Translations under genes and position numbers: made by a program
From: Leptidea sinapis
Lineage: Eukaryota; Arthropoda; Insecta; Lepidoptera; Pieridae
Reading direction: 5' to 3'
NCBI RefSeq assembly: GCF_905404315.1
Contig: NC_066272.1
Location: forward strand, 4,898,001 to 4,962,000
Length of the DNA stretch: 64,000 bases
Shown here: one piece after another, positions 1 to 11,006 of the stretch
Position numbering within the stretch: position 1 is the first letter of the stretch
How the letters are laid out: each line of letters starts with the position of its first letter
Notes under the pieces: generated by a model
What the model was told of the DNA's origin: nothing
The model's input: the letters and a program-made list of their open reading frames with translations, nothing else
The model's database searches: none

Positions 1-105
1 CCAACATCACTAGGGATAGAACGGAACAAACTTGTGTCAGAAATCGAGACTGTGCTATACAGTCTCGGAATAACTAAATTTAACCCTTTAAAAGACAAAA
101 GTTAG
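1..105 (+). other. Open reading tail at window edge, unidentified
   Basis: The first frame is open from base 1 to a TAG at 103-105 and gives 34 residues with a protein-like mix of charged and hydrophobic residues (for example LVSEIETVLYSLGITKFNPL). It could be the end of an exon or of a mobile-element ORF that begins outside the window. A LINE remnant starts just downstream. No family was recognised and no polyadenylation signal was located with confidence. Confidence 0.2.
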
Positions 106-123
106 TGTGTTCACTGCAAAAAG

Positions 124-510
124 TCACCCTTTGTCGTATCTCCTCGATTCCAGATCACTCTTCCAACTTGGAACAGAAGAGTAGAAAGTAGATCTGGCCT
201 CACATGGAGTACGATTCTCACCTCTGCGAGGGTGCTCCCCAGTACAAGCTTCTTTCATTTCACCATACATTACGAAGAGCTCAGAGAAGTTGTACGGGTT
301 GATACTAGCAGCCAAATTCGTCCACCGGACATTACGTCAAAATGCGAGATTCAACCCACATCATGTTGACGTCACGCATTCTGCAACCACGCGGTTTTGC
401 CTCGCATAGCCACTTTGTGGAATCATTACCGTCTGAAGTTTTCCCGAACCGATACGACTTAGGGATCTTCAAGCATAGAGCACACTTACTCCTACCTTAA
501 GGCGAAGAGT
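124..510 (+). mobile_element. LINE reverse-transcriptase C-terminal remnant
   Basis: Conceptual translation in shifting frames resembles the carboxy end of Jockey/CR1-type ORF2 proteins. Around 270-300 there is an EELRELY-like stretch. At 419-500 a clean frame reads ESLPSEVFPNRYDLGIFKHR, the usual 'SLPS-VFP-RYD-G-FK' ending of these elements. Frames are broken, so this is a dead copy. It differs from LINE family A described below. Confidence 0.55.
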
Positions 511-539
511 AAGCAGAAAACACTCAATTAAGGTGTTTT

Positions 540-1680
540 TAGACAAGTTTTGTGGGGAAAATATAGCATTTGGAGCTATGAACACTACTTTATCCTGTTA
601 CACATACCCTTAAGTTTTACTTGTTGGTTGCTAATGCTTGCTGCTAGTTAAACTTAACACTCCAGAGCTATTATGAACTACCAGTTTTGTTTGCAGTTAA
701 ACATGTTTTTTCTCAGCATGATGCATTTGTTTAGTATATTGCTCTCATAAAAGTTGTTCTTATACATTTAACTTTTTTGTGTTGGTACATTTATTAAGAT
801 TAGTAATCAATAATGAGAATTGTAAGCAATTAAACTGTTTGCGCCTGTTAAAATGTTAAATTTTCGACGCAAGAATTTTGAAAATATTGGCACATTGGCA
901 CTCAAGGTCGCCGGCATTTAATGTCGCCTTAAAGGCCGGCCATGTATCTCTTGACCCCTGGTTTTGCAAATATCCATGGGCAGCTGCCTCTCCAGTCCAA
1001 TCAAAAGCAACACCACATCTAAAACCACAGCAACCCAGGACTCGAGCAAAATGTCATAGTGCGTTTTATAATTCTTAGGAATGGGAATAAATGTTGTATC
1101 TACTGCATAGCAGTAACTCAATCAATATTTTTTATGATTTTTTTTCTGAATGAAAAGCGTAAACCGAAAGCCACAAGAACTTTCTCTGTAACAGAACTCA
1201 AGAGATACTTTGACTTTGATATATGAAGACTTCTACTTCAATATTGTATATTTGTCGTTCCGGACGTAAAACATTATGTTTTAGGTTGAGGAAAAGGAAA
1301 ACAAAGCAGTTTTTACTTTATAGGAAATAAAAACAAAGGTCAGCTCTTGAACTCATGATTAGGTTTTGAAAACAAGCAAATAAAGACGTAAGTTGTACAA
1401 AAAACATTTCGCACTTGTAACAAACGCGATAATTTTTATTCACACCATATTTTACCACATTTGTAATGTTGGTTGTAAATATTTTATTTCTTCGGTCATT
1501 ATTTGTGTGGTTTTAGTGTAATTTGCGGAAAACTATTGTTTCATACCGTTCATGTTGTGACATGTATAGGTAGGTACACTATCGCATTGCTAATCTATAG
1601 AAAACATATTATGCACTCAATAACGTTCTATAAAAGGCATAAAAAGCATTTATTTTCTCAAAATTGATTCCTTTAGAATT
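540..1680. other. Non-coding; degenerate repeat at about 870-1000
   Basis: No gene is visible. Bases 900-1000 contain a GGCCGGCCATG...CCATGGGCAGC pattern found in the 3' ends of many lepidopteran repeats, but it is badly decayed. Short ORFs across it on both strands show no family resemblance. The rest is AT-rich sequence without recognised content. Confidence 0.4.
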
Positions 1681-1682
1681 CT

Positions 1683-1980
1683 TTTTGATGTCATTTCTAA
1701 TAACTACTAGATACTACTACCGCTTCGGAAACAAATGGCGCTCTGAGAAAGAAGAAGCGGCGCAAGAAACTCATTTAACAAACATCAAGAAAGTCATTTA
1801 AATATTCAGCAGAGGAGTAATAGGATTTACGATAGAGCCATCTTTTTACAAAACATTTAAATTTATTTATAGATAATGCCTTAACAGTGGCTGGGACTTT
1901 ATTATAGAAGTGTATACATTTACCCTTAAAGCTATTATGTATCTTATGAAGCATATGAACATATGAGCATATCATTCCCA
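1683..1980 (-). mobile_element. Jockey-like LINE family J, 3' end
   Basis: The minus strand encodes HKIHNSFKGKCIHFYNKVPA followed by a KFKCFVKRWL segment, the end of a Jockey-type ORF2. It is followed by the family's 3' tail (1683-1765). The same protein ending recurs at 34505-35110 on the plus strand and, diverged, at 14628-14840. 5'-truncated and inactive. Confidence 0.65.
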
Positions 1981-3235
1981 GTCTGAAAGGGGAACGGCAA
2001 AAGTGTGCTTAAAGACAATGTAAGCACACTTTTCTCCTTAGTCGTGTGTCAACTGTGTGTCAATTAACAAGCCTAAGTGTGCTATAAAAAAGTGCGTTGA
2101 TACTTTAACAACGCAAAAAAAAGATCGTGTGACTTTTCACAAGTAAGTTTATTTTATTTATACATAAGATTGGTTTGCAATAAGCGTCTATAGTATGTCA
2201 TGTCAAAAATAAACCGGCATTAGTTTACTTAATTTACTACCAAGCTTTTGATGAAGCAGGTAAGATTTTTTTTAATTTTTGAAGTGCCGAAATTCACGTC
2301 CTTTGGAGATGTCGAGGCAAACTACTGCTGTCGCTGTTTTTGTTGTTTGATTTCGTACAAAAAAACATGATTTTAACTAATTTAATGATAAACTGTCAAT
2401 GGAAATAGGCATCTTTTCAATGTCAATGGTTTGTCAGTTGTCATAAGTCGATGTCAAAATAATTCAAAACTTCAAAACAAAGTTTAGAAGTCTGTTGGTT
2501 GACAATCTATGACGGATATCCAACAACTTTGAGCGGGAAGCTATTTATCACATTATTTAACGAACAGCTGATCGATGTCGGCCATGTTTTTTTGCGTTGG
2601 AGTGCTTAAAATAGGTTTATAGAAGGGTCTTAGCTACTATAAGTCACGTCAGCTTTATCGAAGAGATAATGGGCGTTTTAGCTCTAATATGCGATTATGA
2701 ATACCATTTTTTAACAAGCGTATATTAGCGATGTTTTAAATCTCCGCTAAGTCATTATGAATAAGACAGTTAATTTCAACAACTGGCTACACGGAATCCG
2801 TATGAGAATATTTGCATGGACTAAAAAAACTAACCGCAGTTCCTATTCTCTGAAATGTATTTTAGTCTGCAGTTCTACGAATCTTATAACCAACCGGCAT
2901 TGTATTTATATTGACAAATAGAACTACAGCCACTATAAGGTGCCACTTATTTTTTTGTACCGCGACCACGACGTTACAATACATTTAAGTACTATTGCCA
3001 AAACTTTGTCGCTAGTGATTATTAAATTCACATGTCATCATGAAATCCAATGAAAAATGGCGGGGATTCCCACGAATTTACGAACAAAAACATCGTGGTT
3101 CATGGTTGATGGTACAAAGCAATTGTATTTTAATCGTATTGATGGTACGCTTCATAACAAAATCACTTTGTACTTGCTATTTTTTATTGTATTTATTTAC
3201 TTGGTATTTAGTACTTTATAATTCTCCGTGTTGAT
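1981..3235. other. No gene; MITE-like remnant near 2620-2770
   Basis: AT-rich DNA without a supported gene. Bases 2620-2770 carry 'cgctaagtcattatgaataa' and related ends that resemble the short palindromic MITEs at 30350 and 41600, in a more decayed form. The 64-codon ORF at 3040-3234 has no family signal. Confidence 0.35.
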
Positions 3236-3239
3236 TGCC

Positions 3240-3745
3240 GTACCACGTTTTTTGTGAAACCGGAGAACAAAGTCGCGCACGGATCACCTACCCATGTCCT
3301 ATCGTCCCGGAAACACCGCACAACTCATTCCACAGCTTTGTAGTACGTGGAAGAAAGCTCCTTGAAAAGCGCACAGTGGAGGACCGCCAAACAACCGGAT
3401 CGTGGGAATGATATCTTAATTTGTGGCGTGTTGTGCGAAGATGGAATTCGGCGGCAGGAATCAGGTGAAACAGCTCTTCGGAACACTCCCCGTGATTCTT
3501 TTGCAACACCAGAGGAATAGCACCATTGTCGGCGCGAGTCATTACGCAAGTGCACGGGTTTTTTTCCGTTATATTTTTCTGGTGATAACACATTAGGAAG
3601 TCCATTCCAGTTTGGTAAAACGTGGTAGAAACATTCTTAAAACAGTGGCATTGGGTGGCAGGGATCAGGTTGAACAGCTCTTTGGAACACTCCCCTTGAT
3701 TAATACGGTAGAATACACACAAATAAGCCACGTCTCGAAGGACTT
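3240..3745 (-). mobile_element. LINE family A, 3' fragment
   Basis: Two partly overlapping minus-strand pieces match the ORF2 carboxy end seen intact in the longer copies at 36300 and 52335: GECSEELFHLIPAAEFHLRT, then VRFSRSFLPRTTKLWNELCG. An internal duplication repeats the 'GECS-ELF-LIPA' segment. Frames are broken, so it is inactive. Confidence 0.7.
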
Positions 3746-3749
3746 AGTG

Positions 3750-4030
3750 GTCAAGACGTTCACAGAATGATTAGCGAAAAATAAGATTTCCTTATTGTAT
3801 ATAAACCAAAACGGCATTACAACAATGCAGTTTTAAACTCTCAATATTCCTATACCTAGTGCGGCACTGAGTAGTATTGTCACAGAACATGTAAAACGAG
3901 GTTATCCTTGAGGTTACTGCGCAAGCTAATTATAACTCAATCTATTGATTGGTATAATTAGCTTATTACACCGATCGAACGTCTTATTATAGCAACGATT
4001 CGCGAATCTCATCCCTGATCAATGTTTCTA
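3750..4030. other. No feature seen
   Basis: Short intergenic AT-rich stretch between LINE pieces. It contains an imperfect inverted repeat around 3905-3965 (two copies of an 'aattat-ctcaat' type motif), but nothing that supports a gene. Confidence 0.3.
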
Positions 4031-4034
4031 GGTC

Positions 4035-4850
4035 CATGCAAAATAAACACTTCTAAAAGGCCGGAAGCACTCCTCTGATTCTGGTGTGGCAAAGAGTATG
4101 GGCGGCAGTAATCTGTTACCATCACTCTCAGTTGTGCTCCAAAAAATATATGTTCTGAGAGAATGTCAAACTTCTGAAAAAAAACCAAACCATCGTTCCT
4201 TAATGCAATACTTGTTCGGATTTTACGTTCCATCCATAGGCAAAAACACATAGCTGAGCATGATAGGACGGCCAAATGTGACATGATGCGGTCTTGTATC
4301 ACCATGCAACATCGCAGCATAGAAATTTCGCGGAATTAATATGCTATGCTAAATACTACCAAATATTGAAAATCCGATAATTCAGTTACAGAAATGGACT
4401 GGTATAAAATGTTATTCGAAGGTAACTCGAAGTCATGTCGTGTTTCGTGCATATGAAGGGGTTTCTCTCGAAACTTCAATCATTTGGGTTTCCGGAGAGT
4501 TTTTCCACTAGTTTCTCAGGCTCAGCAAACAAGAGTCGTCGTTGTCTACGAATACCACTCGGATACACCACTGGTGTTTCCTTTTTCTATGTGGATTTCT
4601 TACACTGTGTCTTTCTGCATATAAACAATATCCACGAGGAGGCATCGAAATTACGCAAATGACAGTACTAAAGATGCCGTATGGCCCGTAGTTCATGCAG
4701 GTTTCTCTCGAGAAATCGTTGGCTAGTGGAAGAAGAAAATTGTATCTTCTTTCGAATGCTTTCTTGAAAAAGTTACGGAATGGGGTAAAATGGAGCATGT
4801 TCAATTTAATCCCCATAAGACCCAAAATAGCGTGTTAGCAACTTAAACGT
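4035..4850 (+). mobile_element. LINE family A, scrambled fragments
   Basis: Bases 4050-4140 match the family-A 3' tail (aaaggccgg...cctctgattctggtgt). Bases 4440-4830 encode diverged ORF2 pieces in broken frames: SKLQSFGFPESF, FLHINNIH, a FSREIV-like part and NPHKTQ. These correspond in order to the reverse-transcriptase segment of the 52335-54290 copy. The tail lies upstream of the RT part, so the locus is rearranged. Confidence 0.55.
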
Positions 4851-5510
4851 CAAATACACTACCTTTAATGCTTTGTCAAGTATCGGATATGTAAAACGGC
4901 AAAACTCATTTGAATGCTGTATGTTTTTGTACTGTGGCAAACTACAATCTTTGTTAATACCAAACGATTCTCAATAAATAAGTGAGGTTATTGAAACAAT
5001 AAGCAGAAATTTGATTAGAGTCGCGGGCGCCCGCTTCGTTTAAATATGCCTTTATCATTTTAGAATCTAGAATAAAATAAACACATTCTAGCACTAACAA
5101 CCTGTGGCCTTGCGAAGCTTCTATTGTTGCCCAACAGTCATACCTACACAAAATAATTACTGTACACTTTACTTTTATAAAAGAATAATGCCCAACATAC
5201 ATACACAAAATAATTACTATGCACTTTACTTTTATAAAAGAATAATTACATTCCTAACCAACAAAATATACCGTGGAAAATTTGATTATAACATACGGTT
5301 CAATTGTTCTCATAATTCTGTTTAAATTAATGCATAACTCTTGGACATTATAAACATAATTACAATATTATTTGTTACAATATTTGCAAAATTCAAATTC
5401 TTCATTTAAGATCAGTGTTGAGCTTCTTCCACCTTTTCTTGTTTTTCAAATCAAGGATTTGGAGAATCAAACTTGGTGTGAATTTATATTGAGGTACAAA
5501 ATGTCATATG
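4850..5510. other. No gene; short tandem duplication near 5140-5240
   Basis: Two adjacent copies of about 55 bases lie at 5145-5200 and 5200-5250, each with 'acacaaaataattactatgc'-type sequence followed by 'actttacttttataaaagaa'. They look like a local tandem duplication. No gene is visible. Confidence 0.45.
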
Positions 5511-5523
5511 TACCCAGTAATAA

Positions 5524-6075
5524 AAAAGCGGCCAAGTGCGAGTCGGACTCGCCCATGAAGGGTTCCGTAGCAGCAAGTAACATAATATAAAAGTTAAATT
5601 GAAAGGAAAATTATATTTAATTATTTAAATGGAAAACGCTACAAAATCTTTGCTCAAAATCATACAGTGCAAATGAGCTCTCATCATTTATACGTGTTAA
5701 AAAAAACTTACTCTTATTTTAGAAGTCACAGGGAGGGGGAACACATTTTACCACTTTGGAAGTGTATCTCGTGCAAACTATTCAATTTAGAAAAAAATAT
5801 ATTAGTAACCTCAATATCGTTTTTGAAGACCTATCCAAAGATGATAGACCCGTATGGGTTTGATGAAAAAAAAATTGAGTTTCAGTTTTAAGTATGTGGA
5901 TTTTTTTTTCTATTTTTTGCCATTTGGCTACGGCACTCTAAAAAGTTTGTTATCAATAAGGGCAGTGCAGTGAACGTATATGCTTTATATGCGTGCACTG
6001 GAACAGTGTCATATGGATTGTGACACGACCAAAAACGCGGTCGACGAAAATCAAGCCAAGTTGCGCATAGCACTA
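5524..6075 (+). repeat. Interspersed repeat, GCGGCCAAGTGCGAGTCGGA family
   Basis: Begins with 'aaaaaagcggccaagtgcga' and runs through a TTTTACCACTTTGGA segment. A second copy with the same order of motifs is at 23945-24300, and a short remnant of the same kind near 56680-56720. The family is widespread in insect intergenic DNA; its class cannot be fixed here. Short ORFs inside are shadows. Confidence 0.6.
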
Positions 6076-6429
6076 GTAATACATGGATTTATAAAAAAAC
6101 AATCATCCCAAAATTTCCAACTAACAACTCATAACAAACTGGACCTTTAACTATTCCATGTAACGGCATGATATGGGCTTTGAAAGACGGTCGCCCGAAA
6201 ACTTATTTAAATTTATTTATTAGTATTTTAACAGCAATTTTTTAAATAAATCTCATGGTTTGTCCAGGGTATCTAATGTAACGTTATTCAGTTCATTACT
6301 TCATGCTTCGTTGAACGTAATTACCTCATGGTTAAACACTATACACGATAAACATAATTCACATTAGAACTCAACAGCAATATTTATCGTAACAATAGAG
6401 TTTCGTAATTTGTTATGAGATTAAGATAA

Positions 6430-6560
6430 AGGCGCGGAGAATGTACTGAGTACGATCTTTATGCCTCAATAGGGCTACTGGAAAGTAGTATTCTTGGTAC
6501 ACTTCCTCGTAACGATGGTTTTATCTTCGTGTAATCATATAAAGTATTGTAAATATAATA
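6430..6560 (+). mobile_element. Retroelement family B, 3' end only
   Basis: The stretch 'atgcctcaatagggctactg' and the following 'cttcctcgtaacgatggttt' match the last part of the longer family-B copies at 13550-14118 (minus) and 22020-22560 (plus). Only the extreme 3' end is left. Confidence 0.6.
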
Positions 6561-7260
6561 TATTATATAACAATTAGATTAAAACAAATTGAATTATGAG
6601 AGAGGAGTTAAGTAGTTAACTGAGAGCCGTTAAGTAACTCATTAATTAATATCTTTGAACGTGGACCGTTTAAAGTAGCAAAAATACTGAGGCCGGGTTG
6701 TATGAACTCACCTTAGCAATAACATACATGTTAAAGTACCGGTTATAATCAAAAAATGATTTAGACAATTTTCAGATGACGTCAACACTTTAACTGTTAA
6801 CCGTAACCGTCCCATCTTCGCCGGTTAAAGCTATTGTTAATGTTAAATAGCTAAATAGCGACTTGTCAAACGTTTCAAATAAATATTCGATATTGACTTG
6901 ATAATTCACTTTTTAACTTTAACTATGCCAAGGAATACGATGGTGCAACACATTCCGCAGTCTATGTTAGTGTCAGCGTTACTGTTAACGTTAAATTTGA
7001 TTTAAACCTTAACTATAACAGATAATTTAATGCTACTCAGCCTAAATATGCTACGTCTATTAAGGTAGTATACTATATATGAGTATGTATGCCTTTAAAT
7101 TGTCCTGAACTCTTGTTAATATTTATACAAAATTAGAATTAAACAATGTCTTTACCTGTTCTGTGGAATTAAATCTATTCAGTATATTTAGCGTTAAGGC
7201 CGGCCATACTTTTTTGAATTCATTTTAAAAAATAATCAATGTTAAGTTTAACTTTATATT
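6560..7260. other. No gene recognised
   Basis: AT-rich DNA rich in 'aactgttaac/gttaacgtta' type sequence between 6780 and 7010, which hints at an old foldback element, but no boundaries could be fixed. No ORF worth annotating. Confidence 0.3.
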
Positions 7261-7264
7261 TTAA

Positions 7265-7604
7265 CTAGCTGACCCGGCAAACGTTGTTTTGCCATATAAA
7301 ATATAATTCATGCGATAGTTTTATAAGTAATAAAATATGGCCTATATTATAGCCTGTACATCATTTTGTTCTATTGTCAATAGTTTTTGCAGCGCACGCA
7401 AAAATAGGTTTTCGATTTTACACCTTGTGTTACAAAATAGCAATTTTATTACGGATCCCTAATTTTGAAAAAAAACATAGCCTATAGCCTTCCTCGATAA
7501 ATGGACTACCCAACACTGAAAGAATCATTCAAATCGGACCAGTAGTACCAGAGATTAGCGCGTTCAAACAAACAAACACTACAGCTTTATAATATTAGTA
7601 TAGA
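7265..7604 (-). mobile_element. Non-autonomous Helitron, complete
   Basis: Read on the minus strand it starts TCTATACTAATATTATAAAG and ends with a 6-bp hairpin (GGCAAA-ACAACG-TTTGCC), then GGGTCAG and CTAG. It sits between A and T, as Helitrons do. A nearly identical full-length copy lies in the opposite orientation at 51044-51423. It has no coding capacity, so it would be moved in trans by a rolling-circle transposase. Confidence 0.8.
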
Positions 7605-7659
7605 TATATTATTTAAAATATTATCTTCTATTAATCAAAATATATTCTTTCACTACGAG

Positions 7660-7960
7660 TAGGTCTGTCAACTTCCACTTTTTCCAAAGTAATTTTAAAC
7701 ACAACACGTAACTAAATCTAAGATCATTAATACGTCTAGATAGACTATGCCAGCTGTGTAAACTTCGAAAAAAATTGAGTTTAGAGTTGACCTCTATTTT
7801 GAGCAATGCACGCACACTAACACAAAGTGTCTATGTATGATGAATGTAAGATGTATATGTAATAAGAGTAGTTTATCGTACGCACACTAAAGTAATCACC
7901 CTGGATTGGTTTTATCGGTTCTCTAACAGCAAGAGACTCTATCTATTTGCATAAATTATT
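7660..7960. repeat. Interspersed repeat with TCTAACAGCAAGAG motif
   Basis: The order 'tctagatagactatg', 'cagctgtg', 'gcacactaac-caaagtgtc', 'ttttatcggt', 'tctaacagcaagag' is repeated at 41085-41290, with a short piece at 22605-22660. It behaves as an old transposable-element family of unknown class. Confidence 0.55.
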
Positions 7961-8835
7961 TAAGAACTAAATATTTATTTCAGTTAAATACGAAAAATTG
8001 TAAGTGGTCAGTTTATTTAGAGAAACACAATTATCTACTTATCTGTTTAACATCAAAAATAAAACCAAAAATAAGTTAATGTATTTATTTCGCAGAGTGA
8101 ATGCCATTGCTGTCCACTTTTTAGTACATCAGAAGGTACTTCCTCATTGTAGTAGTTAGTTAGTTAGTAGTTAGTAGTTGTAGAGTCGTCTCGAATCTCT
8201 TGATTGTCGAGTTTAGCTGTTTGCAGTCCAATTTCCCACAACATTTAGGCTTTAGAATAATTCGAAAACATATTACGGTTATCAAGAGACAACCCTTATT
8301 CTCGACGTAAAAGCTGTGAATGCATAATTTGGAAATTTTGCAATATTTTTCTTTCTTCTCACAATGTTGATACAATAAAGAAAAAACTAAATTAAAAATA
8401 AAATTTAATCTTTACATATAAATATTTTCTCTTTGAATTATTAGCATCATTTTTTTGTTATTTGAAAATCAAAGACGACTGATTTTCGAAATTTTAAAAT
8501 CATAATCACAGAATCACATCACAGGGCTGGCATTATTTGAAAAAAAAATGGCGATCTCTGTGTATATTGTAATAATGTATAAGAAACTAAACATGACGAG
8601 TTGTTTCGATTTGATTTTAATTGGTTAATGAATATTTAAAAAAATCGATGTAATTTGAAGATACCACTCACAATCGATTATGATTCGAGTAATAGCTATT
8701 GATTTCAATAGTATAAAGAACTTTTAAAATAAATAAAATATTCGGGATAGGAAGCACTTTATTTTTAGTCCCAAACTGAATGTTTAATTGTAAACAATTT
8801 GTTATGTTTTTAAAGTGATGTTATCACTTCTAGAA
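7960..8835. other. No gene recognised
   Basis: AT-rich intergenic DNA. A 71-codon minus-strand ORF near 8160-8375 ends in low-complexity sequence (taactagttagt repeats) and has no recognisable domain. Nothing else stands out. Confidence 0.3.
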
Positions 8836-8839
8836 TTAA

Positions 8840-8992
8840 TATACAAATAAAATTTGAAAAATCAAAATTTTATGAACGATGCGGGACTCGAACCCAAGAC
8901 CTCCGGCGTTCCGTTCCGGTGCTCTAACCAACTGAGCTAACCGTTCGAGTGACGTATCGTGATAAAATTTTGTTTTTCAAATTTTATTTGTG
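8840..8992 (-). repeat. tRNA-bearing palindromic element, copy 1
   Basis: A tRNA-like core on the minus strand (about 8876-8948) has a 7-bp acceptor pairing GAACGGT/ATCGTTC, an A-box-like TTAGCTCAGTTGG, an anticodon arm and a B-box GGTTCGAGTCC. It is enclosed by inverted arms, acaaataaaatttgaaaa on the left and its complement on the right, ending at 8991. Related elements are at 20690-20995, 33298-33520 and 57555-57680. The short variable loop and C at position 33 argue against a working tRNA. Confidence 0.7.
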
Positions 8993-9374
8993 TGTTAAAT
9001 TGTAACTTAAATTGTAAAATACATTATTGTGTGACCACACTGTGGCCCGTGTATGATCAATCTCCTTTTTGCACAAAATATTTTTTTTATGAGAAAAGAT
9101 TTTGTTAAGTTAGACTGACTAACTTATGCTGCTCAGATTTTTCCCATACATAATAATGACCCTCACATAAAACTGAGACTAAAAAAATAGCAATCAAATT
9201 ACTAATTTAAATGGACAGCTCGCGCTTGACCAAAAAAATAACAATGCCAAAACTATTTTCACAAAAAGAGCAAAGGTTTCTAAGACAGTCTTTCTAAAGA
9301 TCTTTAAACTTTATACATAAATGTATCTTCAGGATTAAGATTAAGGGGGAAATCGCAAATAAAAAAAACCCTCT

Positions 9375-9689
9375 TTTTATAATGAAAATGAGGCACGAGA
9401 CGAGCAGGACGTTCAGCAGATGATGATTAATACACCCTGCCCATTACAATGCAGTGCCGCTCAGGATTATTTGAAAAACCCAAAAATGCCGAGTGGCACT
9501 ACAACTGCGCTCGTCACCTTGAGACATAACTTATGTCAAGTCTCATTTGCTCAGTAATTTCACTAGCTACGGCGCCCTTCAGACCATAACACGGTTATAC
9601 TTACGTATGACTGCTTCACGGTAGAAATAGGAGCCGCTGTGGTACGCATAATCTAGCCAGCATCCGGTGCAAAAAAGCCTCCCACTGGT
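9375..9689 (+). repeat. Interspersed repeat family D, copy 1
   Basis: Family D is a roughly 300-bp lepidopteran repeat with landmarks 'gagacgagcaggacgttcag', 'attacaatgcagtgccgctc', a palindromic 'ctgagcggcac' segment, 'cttgagacataa', 'tttgcccagtaa' and the end 'gcctcccactggt'. This copy is close to full length. Seven further copies or fragments in the window are all in this orientation. Confidence 0.75.
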
Positions 9690-10470
9690 ATATCCGAGCG
9701 AACGAAATCTTTTACGCTTGCGGCACTCATTTACTCTGCTGCGTAGTTTTTTATGGGTATCACTAGATTCCTTACGGTAAGCTATTTTCAACTTTAGGTA
9801 TACAACCTCTATATTTTCATTCGAATTTTGGACGAGAGTTGGCCAGTTATTATTTGTTTTATATTACTTTTTTACTATCACCTTTTATTTTCTCTAATAC
9901 TAATATTTTATTTTCACAATAGTTACCTTCACGACAGATCTCGACGAGAGCTGAGCATTGAAACATAAAAGAGCATCGTAGCTCTTTCAAGTCGAAAGAT
10001 ATTCTAAATGAAATGTGACACAGTGACAAGACCTTTTGAAAAAGAGGTAAGGAAGTAAAACAATTCACGGTTTTATTCAATAGGAAGGTGATTTAAACTT
10101 TGGATAGTTATGAAGTTGCAACACGAAAATGTATTGCCTGATTTTCTTATCAACACTTTTTTAATGCCTTTCACCATTAAAGTTTCAAATCATGAATGTA
10201 TTGAATATAGTAATGCATACATATCGGCCCAGTTGTCACATGAAACATCAATACAAAAGATCTTGTAGGGAAGATAATAGTCACAAGCAAATATTATAAT
10301 GGGAGAAAATTTGCGATTACAATCGAGGGTGCAATTTGTACGCACGAGGCTAAGTCGAGGGCCTCAATATACCTGAGTATACTATGTATTATAGTATACT
10401 AGCTCATCCAACAGACGCTGTCAAAAGAAAAAAAATATGATGTATGTAATGCATTCAGGAATGGTGTAGT
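9690..10470. other. No gene recognised
   Basis: Short ORFs on the minus strand (for instance about 9859-10080) lack domains or homologous look. A GC-richer stretch ends family D. The remainder is AT-rich and featureless by eye. Confidence 0.3.
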
Positions 10471-10471
10471 C

Positions 10472-10694
10472 CATAGGTTCTCAACGTGGGCGATAACGCC
10501 CCCTTGTGAGCGTTTGAGACTTTCGGGGAGGCAGTAGAAGACCCAAAGAAAATTAGGGGGCATTGAGATGGCGCAGATGGGGCGCGGGTAGATTAAAAAA
10601 TATAGTCTAAAAAGGCAAAAAATACACGAAAATACTCTAGAAAAAAACATATCCTCAAAGTGGGCGGTGGACAAAATAAGGTTGAGAAACTATG
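10472..10694. mobile_element. Non-autonomous hAT element (MITE)
   Basis: A 223-bp insertion with terminal inverted repeats: left CATAGGTTCTCAACG, right (complement) CATAGTTTCTCAACC. It is flanked by the perfect 8-bp direct repeat GTGTAGTC at 10464-10471 and 10695-10702. An 8-bp target duplication and CA...TG ends with a TTCTCAAC motif are hallmarks of hAT transposons. There is no transposase inside. Confidence 0.85.
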
Positions 10695-10859
10695 GTGTAG
10701 TCTAAAGCCATCGGAATTATGCAGTCAAAGTTAATGAGTTAAAAATTAAACAAAAACGTATTTCTCAATGATTTTATATTACGTAGTAATAAAATGATAA
10801 GCATTAATGTAATATTGTATTCGTGTATACAGTTTTTACATTACTGCTTTATAATTGCC

Positions 10860-11000
10860 TTTAATAATATACTAAAACCTTCCTCAAAAACCAGGCTATC
10901 CATTGGTGTTATCAGCATGACAATCAGTGCAGTAGTTTTTGAGTTTGTCGCGAACATACAGACAGGCAGAGCGGCGGAGGGCTTTGTTTTGTAATGTAGT
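10860..11000. repeat. Repeat remnant with 'cgaacatacagacaggcaga'
   Basis: The sequence 'gtgcagtagtttttgagttt' followed by 'gcgaacatacagacag' is a common motif of insect Helitron-type and SINE-like repeats. Boundaries cannot be set. Confidence 0.35.
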
Positions 11001-11006
11001 GATTAC

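Noticed and set aside
8876..8948. Functional tRNA gene
   Set aside because: The cloverleaf is imperfect, position 33 is C, a GGA anticodon would mean a Ser tRNA with a long variable arm that is absent, and the unit is part of a dispersed palindromic element.
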